Source: Artemia franciscana (lineage: Eukaryota > Arthropoda > Branchiopoda > Anostraca > Artemiidae). Taken from it: DNA of 64,000 nucleotides. Numbering within the stretch: position 1 is the first letter of the stretch; the number at the start of each line of letters is the position of its first letter. Location: NCBI RefSeq assembly GCF_032884065.1, contig NW_027062662.1, positions 186,001-250,000 on the forward strand. Direction: 5' to 3'. A model generated the notes under the pieces. The model was given only the letters and a program-made list of their open reading frames with translations, ran no database searches and had not been told where the DNA came from. Positions 37,315-48,612 of this stretch are shown one piece after another. A program made the position numbers and the translations under genes.

Positions 37315-38815
37315 GGCCATCGTACGTTGGTTTCTAAGTTGTGTCTGTGTTATATGGAAAGGCAGTGTGATCTTCGTTTCTATTTACATCAGGTAATCAT
37401 TTATACCTTCTTTTTCCTATAGATCGGAAAATCCTCTTCGGTCACAAGTACTGTGAGTGAACTCAAAATTAGTCCATTTTTGGTTTATATCTCCTTTTTC
37501 CTATAGATCAGGAAAACCTCTTCGTTCAAAAGTATTTTGGGCGATTTCAATTTTAATTCATTGTTGATTTATGTCTTCTTTTTTTCTATAGACCAGATAA
37601 TCCTCTTCAGTCAAAAGTATTTTTAGCAAATTAAAAATTATAACATTTGTGGTTTATGTCTCATTTTTCCTATAGATCATATAATCTGCTTCGGTCAAAA
37701 GTATTTTTAGTAAATTCAAAATTAATAAATTAGTGGATTATAGCTCATTTTTCTTATACATCAGATAATCCTCTTCGGTCAAAAGTATTCTGAGTGAATG
37801 TAAAATTAATGAATCTTCGGTTTACGTCTCGTTTTTCCTTTAGATCAGATAATCCTCTTTGGTCAAAAGTATTTTTAGCAAATTAAAAAATTTGTGGTTC
37901 ATGTCTCCTTATTCCTATAAATGAGATAAATCTCTTTGGTCAAAATTATTCTCAGCAGATTCAAAATTAATCAATTTTTGGTTTATGTTTTCTTTTTCCT
38001 ATAGATCATATATCCCGCATTGGTCAAAAGTATTCTGAGCGAATTCAAAATTAGTCCATTTTTGGTTTATGTCTCCTTTTTCTTTTAGATCAGATAAACA
38101 TCTTCGGTCAAAATTATTCCGAATAAATTCAAAATTAATCCATTTTTGCTTTATATATTCTTTTTCCTATAGATCATATAATCCTCGTCGGTCAAAAGTA
38201 TTCTGAGTGGATTCAAAATTAATCAATTTATATTTATGTTTCTTTTTTCCGATAGATCAGATAATTTCCTTCGGTCAAAAGTATTCTGAGCAAATTCAAA
38301 ATTAATCCAATTTTGGTTTATGTCTCCTTTTTCCTATGGATGAGACAGTTCTCTTCGATCAAAAGTATTTCAAGTAAATTTAACAATCCATTTTTGATTT
38401 ATCTCTCCTTTGCCTATAGACCAAATAATCCTCTTCGGTCAAAAGAATTTTTAGCAAATTAAAATTAATACATTGTGGTTTATGTTTCATATTTTCTACA
38501 GATCAGATAATCATCTTCGGTCAAAAGTATGCTGAGTTAATTCAACATTAATCACTTTTCGGTTTATGTCTCGTTTATTGTATAGATCAGATAGTCCTGT
38601 TTTGTCAAAGGATTCTGAGTGAATTCAAAATCAATCAATTTTCGGTTTCAGTCTCCTTTTTCCTACAGATCATATAATCTTCTTCGGTCAAAAGTATTCT
38701 GAGTGAATTCAAAACTAGTCCATTTTGGTTTATGGCTCGTTTTTCCTATAAATCAGATAAACCTCTTCAGTTAAAAGTATGCTCAGCAACTTCAAATCTA
38801 ATCTATATTTGGTTT
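37315..38815 (-). repeat. 84-bp satellite array, reverse orientation, right block
   Basis: Begins with a reversed class A spacer (about 37315-37395, CGTACGTTGGTTTCTAAG) and continues with about seventeen diverged units to 38815, where a hAT transposase relic starts without a gap. Confidence 0.93.
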
Positions 38816-39058
38816 ACTCAGAAGTAATTAAACTACTTTGTATTGCTGCCACACTTCCTGTGACAACAGCGAGCAATAAGCGTTTGTCTTATAGCCTAGA
38901 AATAGTGAAAAACTACCTACGGTCTGCAACAGGAGACCATCGTTTCAGTCACCTCCTTTTGATGTTTGTAGAGAAGGATTTAGTAAAAAAATTGGACTAC
39001 GACTAGCTTGTTCACGATTTTGCAAAGATGAAACCCCGGCAGTTCCCCTTGTTAACTT
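38816..39058 (+). pseudogene. hAT-family transposase, C-terminal dimerisation remnant
   Basis: The translation reads IAATLPVTTASNKRLSYSL, EIVKNYLRSATGDHRFSHLL and MFVEKDLVKKLDYD, then a TAG, then LVHDFAKMKPRQFPLLT and a stop. The ATLPVTTASNERSFS-type block followed by LR..M...RL..L is the signature of the hAT C-terminal dimerisation domain, here with ER changed to KR. Only about 90 residues remain. The DDE catalytic core and BED zinc finger are absent, since the satellite begins immediately upstream. An in-frame TAG after DYD and the missing core make it inactive. Related domains occur in host ZMYM-like genes, but the truncation favours a transposon relic. Confidence 0.7.
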
Positions 39059-40319
39059 GAGTGTTGTAATATTTTTTTTCTCTTGCTATGTTTTTCCTTT
39101 TTGCAAATATATCTGATTTGAAAGATCTCTGCTGAAGGAAAACCGTGATTTTGGTTACAACCCTCAGCATAACAATGAAGATTACTTTCACCGACGTATT
39201 GTTTACTTAAATAAGAAAGTTTCTCGCTGAGGAAAGCCAGCCTGTAGTCTGGTTGATTTTTCACTTTCAGTTTAACAATAGTCTCGAGGAAACTCGAGGA
39301 AATAATAGCCAAGTAGACAGTACAGCATACGCATGGGAATCTGATTGATAGATAGTTCATTTGGGCTTGGTCTGTTTTTCTGGGTATTTTCAGGCGGAAA
39401 AACATCTTTCTAGCTAATTTATCTTGTATGGGTTGCCTCTTCATGGTAGCATAAGCGATACAGCTATAAAAGTAGAAAAATTGAGCCTTGCAGCGGATTA
39501 ATTTTGACATCCTCTGAATTGGCCACTTTTAGGAGTAAAAAAATTACCCTTTTCGATTGTCTGAAAAGTTGATTTAGAAGAATGCAATTTAGACCAGGAG
39601 TTAATGCATAAAGGCTTGACCTAGATAAGAAAAATTTCAAAAGAGTTGCTTTCTAATGAAAAAATCTTCTTAGGTAGGCTATTTAGGTAGGCTTTGGTAT
39701 GTTCAATTTTGATGGTCTGATGATAATATCAGAATCAACGCGATAGCGTTACCTATAGTTAAGGCCATTAGGCTCCAATTTTTTATTATTTATTATATTT
39801 TCCCGAGAGATATTTCATACGGAAGGGGTGGTTTATAAACTTTGAAGGTGCTCTTTCGATTGGGATACTAACACTTGTAAAAATATTGAAGGTATCTCTA
39901 AGCTAAGCTCTAAAAAATAAATATTGCGCAAAGTGGTATCGGCTAAATAAAAATCAGGTAAAACTGGAGGTGGACCACTTCCACTTTGTCCACTTCCTCT
40001 TAATCACCTTGCAGGGTAGGTATTTTCTTGACCTCGCTTGATGCTAAATGATTAAGCCATTCATAGTCTTTGTGAATTCTGAGATCGCTCAAGAAACTAT
40101 CCAAACCAAACATAGGGGAGCTATATTTACCAGGCTCACTTCTGCACTGTAATCCCCCTCGTGTTTAGTATTCTGAGGGAACGTACATGTGCTGTCATGA
40201 AATTGCCGTGGTAATGCCGGTATGTGAACCTAGAAAATAATAGGAGCTTATTAGCTCATTGAAACACTCTTGGCACATCCTGTGAAAGAATTTATATTAG
40301 GCTAATAGAGAATAGTCAA
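39059..40319. other. intergenic, nothing firm
   Basis: A minus-strand frame of 152 codons (39052-39510) spans the end of the hAT relic. It has no recognised motif, and I do not call it a gene. No repeat or element is seen in the rest. Confidence 0.4.
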
Positions 40320-40528
40320 GAATGCCCCTTCGATTGCATTGAGACCACACTACCAGTTAAGATTTAAATGACCATACATGGACCTCCAAGGGGACCCTTT
40401 CTTTTAACTGGGGCTACACTGCCAGTTAAGAATTTAATGACCATACATGGGCCTCAAAATGAATCTTCCGGTTTTATTGTGACCAGGCTACCAGTTAAGA
40501 ATTTAATGACAAGAAATTAAATGATAAG
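40320..40528. repeat. 69-bp tandem repeat, three copies
   Basis: CCAGTTAAGAATTTAATGAC with ACCATACATGGGCCTC recurs with CCAGTT at 40353, 40422 and 40491, exactly 69 bp apart. The third copy is truncated. Confidence 0.85.
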
Positions 40529-43059
40529 TTGTCCCTCTTTATGTTTCAGGTATTTTAATTTTCTAAATTGTCATACAAAACTTACTGTGGGTGTTGATAT
40601 CTATTGCCGCTGTTCCAAAGAAATCCATCAGCAAATCGTCAATCCATGCTAGGACATTATTTTAATGAGCCTGTAGCTAGGTGTTGCTCGCTGCCTTGAA
40701 AATTAGCCAGTTAATTTTTAATCAATAGATCAAAATCATTATTCAAGAGGGCTAGGGAAAAGACTATACAATTTTATTCCCTTTGAAGAATTTATAATTT
40801 TAAGCTGTAGAAGAAAATATTAATATAAGGCCCACTTAAAGCTTCCGGAACTAACTTTTTAATTGATTTTTAGAAGCATGAATATCTTAGTTATTTCCTC
40901 TTTTATTGACCTAAAAGAATATGTTATTAATCTGAGGAGCAGTGGTACCTCAAACAATTCAGAACTAACAGACCGTGAACCATGACCAGTCATTAATCCA
41001 AAAGGAATGCATGACTTTGTAACGACAGAGGGTAGCATCAATATTCTTAATAGTTTCCAACAAAAATTAGGTTTTAACTAAAAGCACTTCAAAGCTTCAA
41101 AAGAATGGATTATTTTAGAAGCGGCAAGAGCCTAGTTAACTTCCCTTTATTAATGTGAAATGAATATGCCACTTTAGCAGTCGTGGGGATGGGAAATGCC
41201 ATCTCCCCTTTCACTAGCACCAAACATGGCCCCATGCCTTTTCAGTTATTTCTCCTCTTTGTTAGCCAGAACAAAAATATACATTTGACTGAAAAACATT
41301 ACGTTTCACCGCTAGTATATTAAACTTTTCGATAAATATCAAAGAATTTACACTAACATTAGGATTAAAAGCTTGCATGTGGAGGGCCAAAGGGGATGCA
41401 CCATGGCCTTTTATGAGGGACGTAGAAGGACCAACAGCTTTATTATCAAATGGTGCAGGTCTTGAGTGGGCCAAGGAGGGACTGCCAATTTCGCCATGTA
41501 TAGGGACCTTCTCCCGACTTTCCAGAGTGGTTGTTATTGCATCGCTTGCCCTTGACTTTTCACGGGAGGGGGATATTGGTTCAAATTCTTCTTAAAAAGA
41601 AATACAAATTTTACTTTTCCATGAGGTGAAACACTACATCTTCTTTAGTGAAAAACATACCTCGTCCCCTGTTACACACACCTCTTCTATATCGATGCAA
41701 GAAAACCATAGATGTCATGGCCTGTGATGATAAAAGAAACTTTTTTGAATAAAAGTAAAGAAATTTAACCTACCTAAGTATTTTTAATTCCTCTACTAAA
41801 TTTTTTGCTTTTATTCTTGCTATAATATAGTTACAAAAGCCTTATATAATGGTGTTTAAATATTTAAACACGTCCTCCTTCTTTATTATTGTCAAATCTA
41901 TATCTGCTCTCCAGCTTAAATTGCCATGCAAGTAGTTTTATCAAGAAAAGTTTTTTACCATTACCCTCCCCCCGTCTGAGAATTGTTGTGCTTATTTAGT
42001 TAAAAGGTGATGAATTAGGCTCTGGTATACACCTCGAAATACCTTCTCAAGGAAAGTATGTAGACCCCTGTCTCATTTTCCTAGGCCTCTTTTTCAACAT
42101 AGCAAAAAATCAGCTAAACTAGTATTTTATGAGAAATAAGTATTATAGAATACGCTATGCAATCACTAAACATCAGAGTTACAATTAGGGGAGCAGGGGC
42201 TCATTATTGTTGCCAGAGAAGGACGCTTGATTGCTCTTTTTAGTATAATCATTCACTTTATTTAGTATAATATCATTCGCTCCCTTTCACTGATAAAATA
42301 CATTTATGTAAGTTTTTAGGGTGATATTTTCCAGACGAAATCAGCTGGTATATAAGCAAGTCTATTTTCAGTAATTATTAAACGTTTTGTATGGTACGTG
42401 TCCTAAAGTGATTATTTACGATCTGCCTGAATGCATTAATATAGCAGAAAACGGGGGCCTCCCCTCCTGTATAATAGCAGTTGGGCATAAAATCGGGTTT
42501 TACACATTTAAGGGCTTAACAGAAAACTTATGCCTTTTTACCTATTTGCTTGAAAGTGCCTTTAATGAATTTTTGCAGGAAAATAAGGTTATTCTATCAT
42601 TGTGAGAATCATGCAATATCGGGATGGATGGGCTCTTAGATGTTTATCTAATACAGAGAATATAGTAGGATAAATTTAGGTATGCACACCTTTTTGTGGG
42701 ATATATAGAATAAGAGACACGCCAGTTTATTTCTTTGAGACATATCCGTTTTAGAATGATGCGACACTTTCAGAATCACACGCAAAACTAATGAAATATC
42801 CTTTCTAATAGCCATTTTTATAACCCCCTGGGACAATAGAATTACTCAGTTCCCCGTTTGAATAATGGCAGACGAGGCTTTTGTTTTCCAGGGGTGCTTT
42901 GTTCCATAAAATCAATAGTCTCTATAGCAATTTTCCATAATGAAAATGGCTGATAAACTAAAATATATTGGGATGATGCAGGAACTGAGCCCCTTACTTA
43001 AGGGGGAGGCCCTCTGAAAGTTTTCTAAAAAGAGATCATGATTTGGGGGGGGGGAGGCT
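40529..43059. other. intergenic, no gene supported
   Basis: Short frames (41377-41595, 42387-42605, 42648-42836) lack motifs and splice context. There is no element I recognise. After a possible acceptor at 40550 a 35-codon Cys-containing frame reads to TAG, but it is too short to call. Confidence 0.4.
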
Positions 43060-43920
43060 AATGGTTTTTTTAAGAATATTCAAAGACATCCTTTGGTAAA
43101 GATATCCCCTGAAGGTTTTTTAAAGAAACTATTATGTAACAATCTTTGAAATCCTTGGGCAAATAAACCTCTGAGGTTTTTTTGAAATATAACCACGGTA
43201 ATCGCGATTTGGCATAGTTTTTTAAAGAAACCATTAGATAAACCCAAGGAAATCTGATTTTGCGGGCCCCCTGGAGGTATTTTAAGGCCTGATTTAAGGC
43301 CTGATCCTAGAAATCCTGATTTAATGGGGGGCAGGAAGGTTTTTAAAAGAATATTCAAAGAAATCCTGGCCCTCGTAAGCAAATCCTGGCCCTCGTAGGC
43401 TTTTTTTAAGAATCAGAAAAGTATGAGATCATTCTTATAAATCCTGAAGTAAAGAACTCCTGAAGATTTTTAATCATAACATTCTTAGAAATCCTGAAGT
43501 AAAAAAGCCCTACAAGTTTTTTAAGGGACAATTTTAAAAATCCTGAAGTAAGGAAGTCCTGAAGGTCTTTAATCATGACAATCTAAGAAATCCTGGGGGT
43601 AAAGATGTCCTGAAAGGTTATAATCATCACAATCTTAGAATTACTAAGGGTAAAGAAGCCCTGACCCTCACAGGTTTTCTTTTTAAGAATCGGAGAAACT
43701 ATGACATAAATCTTAGAAATTTTTGGGTAAAAATCCAGAAGGATTTTAATAATAAGAATCTTAGAAATCCTGAAATAACGAAGTTTTGGAGGTTTTTAAT
43801 CACAACAATATTATAAATCCTATTGTAAAGAAGCTTTGACTCTCACAGGTTTTTTTAATAGAAACTATCAGGTAAAAATCGAAGAAACCCTGATTTAGCG
43901 GACCCTCTGAAGGTTTTCCC
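43060..43920. repeat. degenerate minisatellite, unit about 60-65 bp
   Basis: About a dozen diverged copies of TTTTTAATCATAACAATCTT, AGAAATCCTGAAGTAAAGAA, GTCCTGAAGG. Some units carry an insertion reading CCCTCACAGGTTTTTTT. Confidence 0.8.
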
Positions 43921-44379
43921 CACATCCTTAGGTTTTTGAAAAAGCATGCACCTGCATCTCATAGAAAACATTTACTATGCCGTATCATGCACCTGTATCT
44001 ATTAAAAAATTAACACCACCTGCGTCTTAAATTACTGCTATCTTAAATTACTAAAGGAAGAAAGGAGTAGTGGCTATTGCTGCCCTTAAAAGCCTTATGG
44101 CATCACTACTACTTTACTGGAAAAAAATGCAAATAATTGTGCGTTATCAGTTTAATGTTCATATGCAGATTTTGTTTCAAAAAATGTTAATAATGCTTGA
44201 TTTGTTGAAGTAATAATAGTAAAAACATTTAAAGTTTACTTTTTTCAGTAAAGTGCAAATTATGTCGTGATCTTGGGAAAACATAGTGGTTTTGATCCAT
44301 ACACATATTAATTTCTGCTTGTTTTGAGTTTGAATAAGTTATTTATTGTAATTTCAACACATTTCGCTTACTGTTTTTG

Positions 44380-44660
44380 AGATATTGAAGCTATGCCGTT
44401 TTGACAACTTGGATGCATATAGTATCTTTCGTTCAATTTTACCTTAGTATTCCTAAAAATTTTAAACTTAATATCCTTAGCCAATCCTGAAATCAGTAAG
44501 CACCCTCTTTACAGTCTGGATGCACCTAATGTCTCTTGATTGTGTGCCTAATTTCCCTCAACATTCTCTGGAAGTTTAATCTTAATACCCTTAGCTGTTT
44601 TTGAGATATTTTAGCCCATTTAGCTCCTGGATGTCCAAAGAGTCATTTGATTTAGTTAAA
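44380..44660. repeat. old repeat with CAGTCTGGATGC words
   Basis: Blocks such as GACAACTTGGATGCATATAG, TTTACAGTCTGGATGCACCT and TTAATATCCTTAGCC recur here, at 45830-45930 and at 50560-50660 (GACAGTCTGAATGCCCATAA). This looks like a degenerate family with a unit near 110 bp. Confidence 0.45.
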
Positions 44661-44675
44661 TCAGAATAATAGTAT

Positions 44676-44890
44676 ATAGCAGTTGAAGTCACAGTGGTCA
44701 CAGAATATAGTTGAAGTCACAGTTGAAGTCATTGTTGAAGTCAGCAGTTGAAGTCACAATTGAAGTCACAGTGGTGCTCGCAATTTGGTCAGTAGCAGTA
44801 GTTGCAGTCACAAAAATCCGCAATTACAGTTGTAGTGACATTAGCAAGTAGCCGTAACCGCAGACACAAATAGTAAGCGGTACAGTTACA
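44676..44890. repeat. short tandem repeat of GTTGAAGTCACA type
   Basis: Irregular runs of a 12-18-bp word (GTTGAAGTCACA) grade into GTAGTTGCAGTCACA. A related block lies at 45600-45790 and a weaker one at 50445-50530. Confidence 0.7.
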
Positions 44891-45109
44891 ATTAAAAGTT
44901 AGTCAAATTGTGTGACAATTTGGCAGTCAATTTTCGAATTATACCTGAAGAGACTTGAATCAATCCATAGTGGTTCACTGAAAATAATTAGAAGCATAGA
45001 TGACTGTCTCTCCCTTGGTTCACTCTAATTTCTGTAATACATAATTTCTGTTTTTAGGTTCTTCTTCAGGTCACTTCCATCTTCTTTCCACTATCTCTTT
45101 AGGTTGGTA

Positions 45110-45600
45110 ACCGAACAGTATGATCAAAACACCCAATCTGGTTTTGACATTCAGATGAGATGAACACCAAGGGTGCGGTCGGATTTTTCTCCAGAGGTGA
45201 CTTGCACTATAGAGTGGAACATGCTTCCACAAAAGTGGAGATGTAAGAACTTACTTGGGTCCTTCAAAAATAACTTTAAAAAATACTGAGTAATAGGTCA
45301 AATACTTAGAAGTTCAACTGGATTAAAATAAGTTTTGTATTTAAAATTGTTTTACAGTTAAATAGATGTGATGAGTGTGCTTGTGGGGAGGGGGGGGGGG
45401 TGAAAAACCTGATAGTTAAAGTAATAACTAGTTAATTGTGGAAGAGGCGCGTGGTTGTCTTGAGAGTAAAATGAGATTTGTTCTGTGTGATAGTGACGAA
45501 TCTTTATGTTTATGGGTCTCAAAGGTGTTTGTGACAGAGTAGTGTCTTTTATGTTATTTTATTTCGTTTTTTTCTAAATAAATTCGGTTGAAATTAAGTA
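45110..45600 (+). pseudogene. LINE 3' end fragment (RT C-terminus plus 3' UTR)
   Basis: One frame reads YDQNTQSGFDIQMR, a TGA, then TPRVRSDFSPEVTCTIEWN, MLPQKWRCKNLLGSF and KNNFKKY with a stop at about 45287. The basic-hydrophobic run followed by W-N-x-L-P and S-F-K-N-N is the C-terminal signature of CR1/jockey ORF2, as in the LINE at 57-60 kb. About 300 bp of likely 3' UTR follow, ending near AATAAATTCGG. Upstream RT blocks are absent, so this is a severely 5'-truncated copy. Confidence 0.6.
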
Positions 45601-46135
45601 ACAGCCGTAAGAAGTCACAGTTTCAAGTACTCACAGACAGAAGTAGTCACATAGTATTTTCAATCGTAGCTGGTTGCAATTAAAGTCTCAAGTAATTACA
45701 TTTGCAATCAGTCGTAGCATTAGTCTTTAGTAGTTGCTGCCACAAGCAGTGTCAGCCACAGTTGCAGTCACTGTAGTAGCAGTAGTAGACTTGATGACTT
45801 CGATTTAATACCCTAAGCCGCTCCCAAGCTATTTCAGACATGCCCTTTTGACAAGCTGAATCCAAACAGTATATTTTTATATAGTTTAAAATATTCATAA
45901 TTATTTTCTAGGTTTTCGCCTTCATACTTTTAGCCTTTTTGAGCACATCCAGAATCAAACATTCCCCTTTCCCAAAATTAAATCGTTTGCGTGAACAATG
46001 GGTAAGTTGCGTAATTTACAGTTCAAGCTCAAAGGGATTTGTGGGATATGTCATCGCTGGAAGTATAGCTATTTGACTTTTGACAATTTGAACAAAATAG
46101 CTATCTTAAATTTTTATTAGTGTTGAAGAAGGTAT

Positions 46136-48612
46136 TTAAAAGGTGCCAAGGGAAGAGATGGCATAAATTTACACAAGACCTGAGTGTTCTTTCTTGGCAA
46201 GAGGCTTATGATGAATATGAAAGTCCATCTGCTGCATTAAATTAATTTACAAGTTTCATTCAACTTTTTTTTTAATCAACATGTCCAATGAGAACAGTCA
46301 AACGGAAGAAACTGACTCCTAAATACCTAAAAACCCAGGGTATCCTGGGTGTAAAAACCCAGTATCCTAAAACCATGGGTAACTCGGGATCTTCTCCAAC
46401 TAATCCAGATAGAAATGACTTGTATGTACTTTATTTGAATTCAAAGTGACAGGAGGTGTTCAATGACTTTAAGAAACTTCGTAAAAAAACTAATTGGCTT
46501 TGAAGATCCTAAAAGATCCTTAGAACACAAAAGGTACGTGGAAAATCATTGATGAATCATTCAATGGTGACAAGAACAATGAAAATCAAGCTAGGCTAAA
46601 AGTTGACAATAGAATAGTTTGTTGAAAGGAAGGAAATTTCTGACGTTTTGGGTGAATATTTTTCAGAGATAGGTGAATCAGAAAGTGAAATTTCATATAA
46701 TGATAGCAGTAAAATTGCCAAATCTTTTAAAGATAAATAAGGTTTGGGAGTGAACATGAACATTGCTAAAAATATTCTAGAGAAGATCAAGCAAATAATA
46801 GGATTGATGAATTCGAATTTGTCTGGAAGCGATGGTCCCAATCTGGAAACATTTAAATTAGTAATGGTATATTTGTTGCCCAGCCTTGTATATTTGATTA
46901 ACTTATCACTGAAAAGGGGAGTAATGATTAAAAGAGACCGTGGTCATCTTTTGCATTAAAGAGGTTTGGAGACAGATCTGTGTAACTAGAGGCCGATTCT
47001 GATTTTGTCTTTGTTTTCAAAGCTATATGAAAAGGTTATGCATAGAAGATTGTCTATTCAGATTTCTCGCGGCAACACTGTTTGAATTCAGAAAAGGCCA
47101 TTTTACAATACATGTAGTCAATCATCTCACAATTTTTGTTAACTCCGCGCTTGAACGTGGTGAAATTCTTATAGGTTTAGTAAAAACTTGAATGATGTTA
47201 TATGGAGGATATTACGAAGAGACTACGTTGTTTAGATGTCCAGAACGTATCTTAGAATTAGTTGGAGTCTTATCTTGGAGGGAGAAGATTTTAAAGTGAA
47301 TACTGATGGCTATAAATAAATATGTTATAGAGTTCGTTGCGCAGTTTCACAAGGTTTGGTGCGTCGGCCTCTACTGTACCTAATTTATGAAAATTCCATG
47401 CAATGTGGCATCCCTGGGACATTAACAATGTCATTTGTTGATGACGCTGTGTTTACATCATCTTGCGAAAATCATTTGATTGAAAGGGCGAATAAATCCC
47501 TAAATGAGCTGGCAAGTTTTACGATATTTTGCTGTCTATGTGTTACCCCTGTTTACCACTGCTGTAATTTCGCGCAAAATCCGGTGACATGCGACAAATG
47601 ACACAAATCGTGTGAAAAACGACGCAAAACCATCCATTTTGCTGCAAAGTCGGATACATTGAATAATTTCAAATCATACGACAAATCGCATGCGTTGTTC
47701 TGATTAAAAAAAAATCATAACCAAAGTCATGCAGCTGATTAAAAAGCTAATTTTGGCTGTTTGGGTGTTCTAGAGTTTATCGCGGCAACGCAAAAATCTG
47801 CGTTTCTTTGTGAATCTCCATCCAATTCTGTTGTGCGTCTGTTCCGCCAGAAAAAAGTCGTGTTGGGATTGACGCAGCAGTGGGAACCAGGAGTTAGGGT
47901 TCTTAAGACGAATTTCCTGACTTCTTGCAGAATTGGTGATGCCATTATTTAAAAAACTACAATTTCTGAATGGTATGCTCTTAAATCAAGCATTTAACAT
48001 TAAACATTTAGATTTTTATCTTGATCGCAATTTGAGCTGGAAACAACACTGTGATGCAGTAGCAGTAAAAGTGGCAAGAGGTTTGGGTCTTATAAGAAGA
48101 CTAAGGAATGAGCTGCCACCAAGAATTCTAGTGGTCCTCTATCATTCTCTTACCAACCCGTATCTGTCTTGCGTTTGTTTCCTGTGGACTAGTTGTTTTG
48201 TGTCAAGTTTTAAAAGAGTTCAAATTTTACAAAATAAAGTCGTTCGTGTCTTAGGAGATTATGTGAGATTTGAAAATAGTACTGTGAGTTGCTTCACTAA
48301 ACTGTTTATAGGTAAATGTTTATAAGTTAAGAGATAATGAACAAACTATTTTGTTTATCAATGTTTGAAACGTTATTTATCGGAGTGCTTTTCGGAATTT
48401 TTTTTTAATCTAACTCTTTTTATCATTGTTATGAAACAAGGCATTCTTCAGGGATAGTGTCTGAGGTTTGGAGCACTCAACGAAGATTTTTGTTTCTACC
48501 TTTTGCAGGGTATAAAGGTGCCAGATATTTTCAGCCAGTTCAAGAGTGGGTTGAAACATTATCTTTTAGGAAGTAGTTAATGGTTTAAGTTTTTTTTGGC
48601 TTTTGTGACTTA
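46136..48612 (+). pseudogene. degraded CR1/jockey-like LINE, RT region
   Basis: Blocks in order on the plus strand: ISDVLGEYFSEIGESE near 46640, GSDGPNLETFKLV and LPSLVYLINLSLKRGV (46830-46920), FRKGHFTIHVVNHL near 47090, a VRCAVSQGLVRRPLLYLIYE block at 47336, and the catalytic box as F-V-D-D at about 47437. Next come KHLDFYLDRNLSWKQH and RVQILQNKVVRVLGDY (48000-48260). Between about 47575 and 47935 lies sequence that does not fit the RT order and may be an insertion. Many stops and frameshifts make it inactive. No endonuclease is found. Its 3' UTR is interrupted at 48612 by copy 5 of the 1.7-kb element, so no tail is seen. Confidence 0.7.

Noticed and set aside
39052-39510. 152-codon minus-strand frame
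   Set aside because: No motif, overlaps the hAT relic on the other strand, no splice or promoter context; chance remains the simplest reading.
40551-40665. Possible Cys-rich exon after TTTCAG near 40550
   Set aside because: Only 35 codons, no donor or partner exon, and the first base frame is ambiguous.
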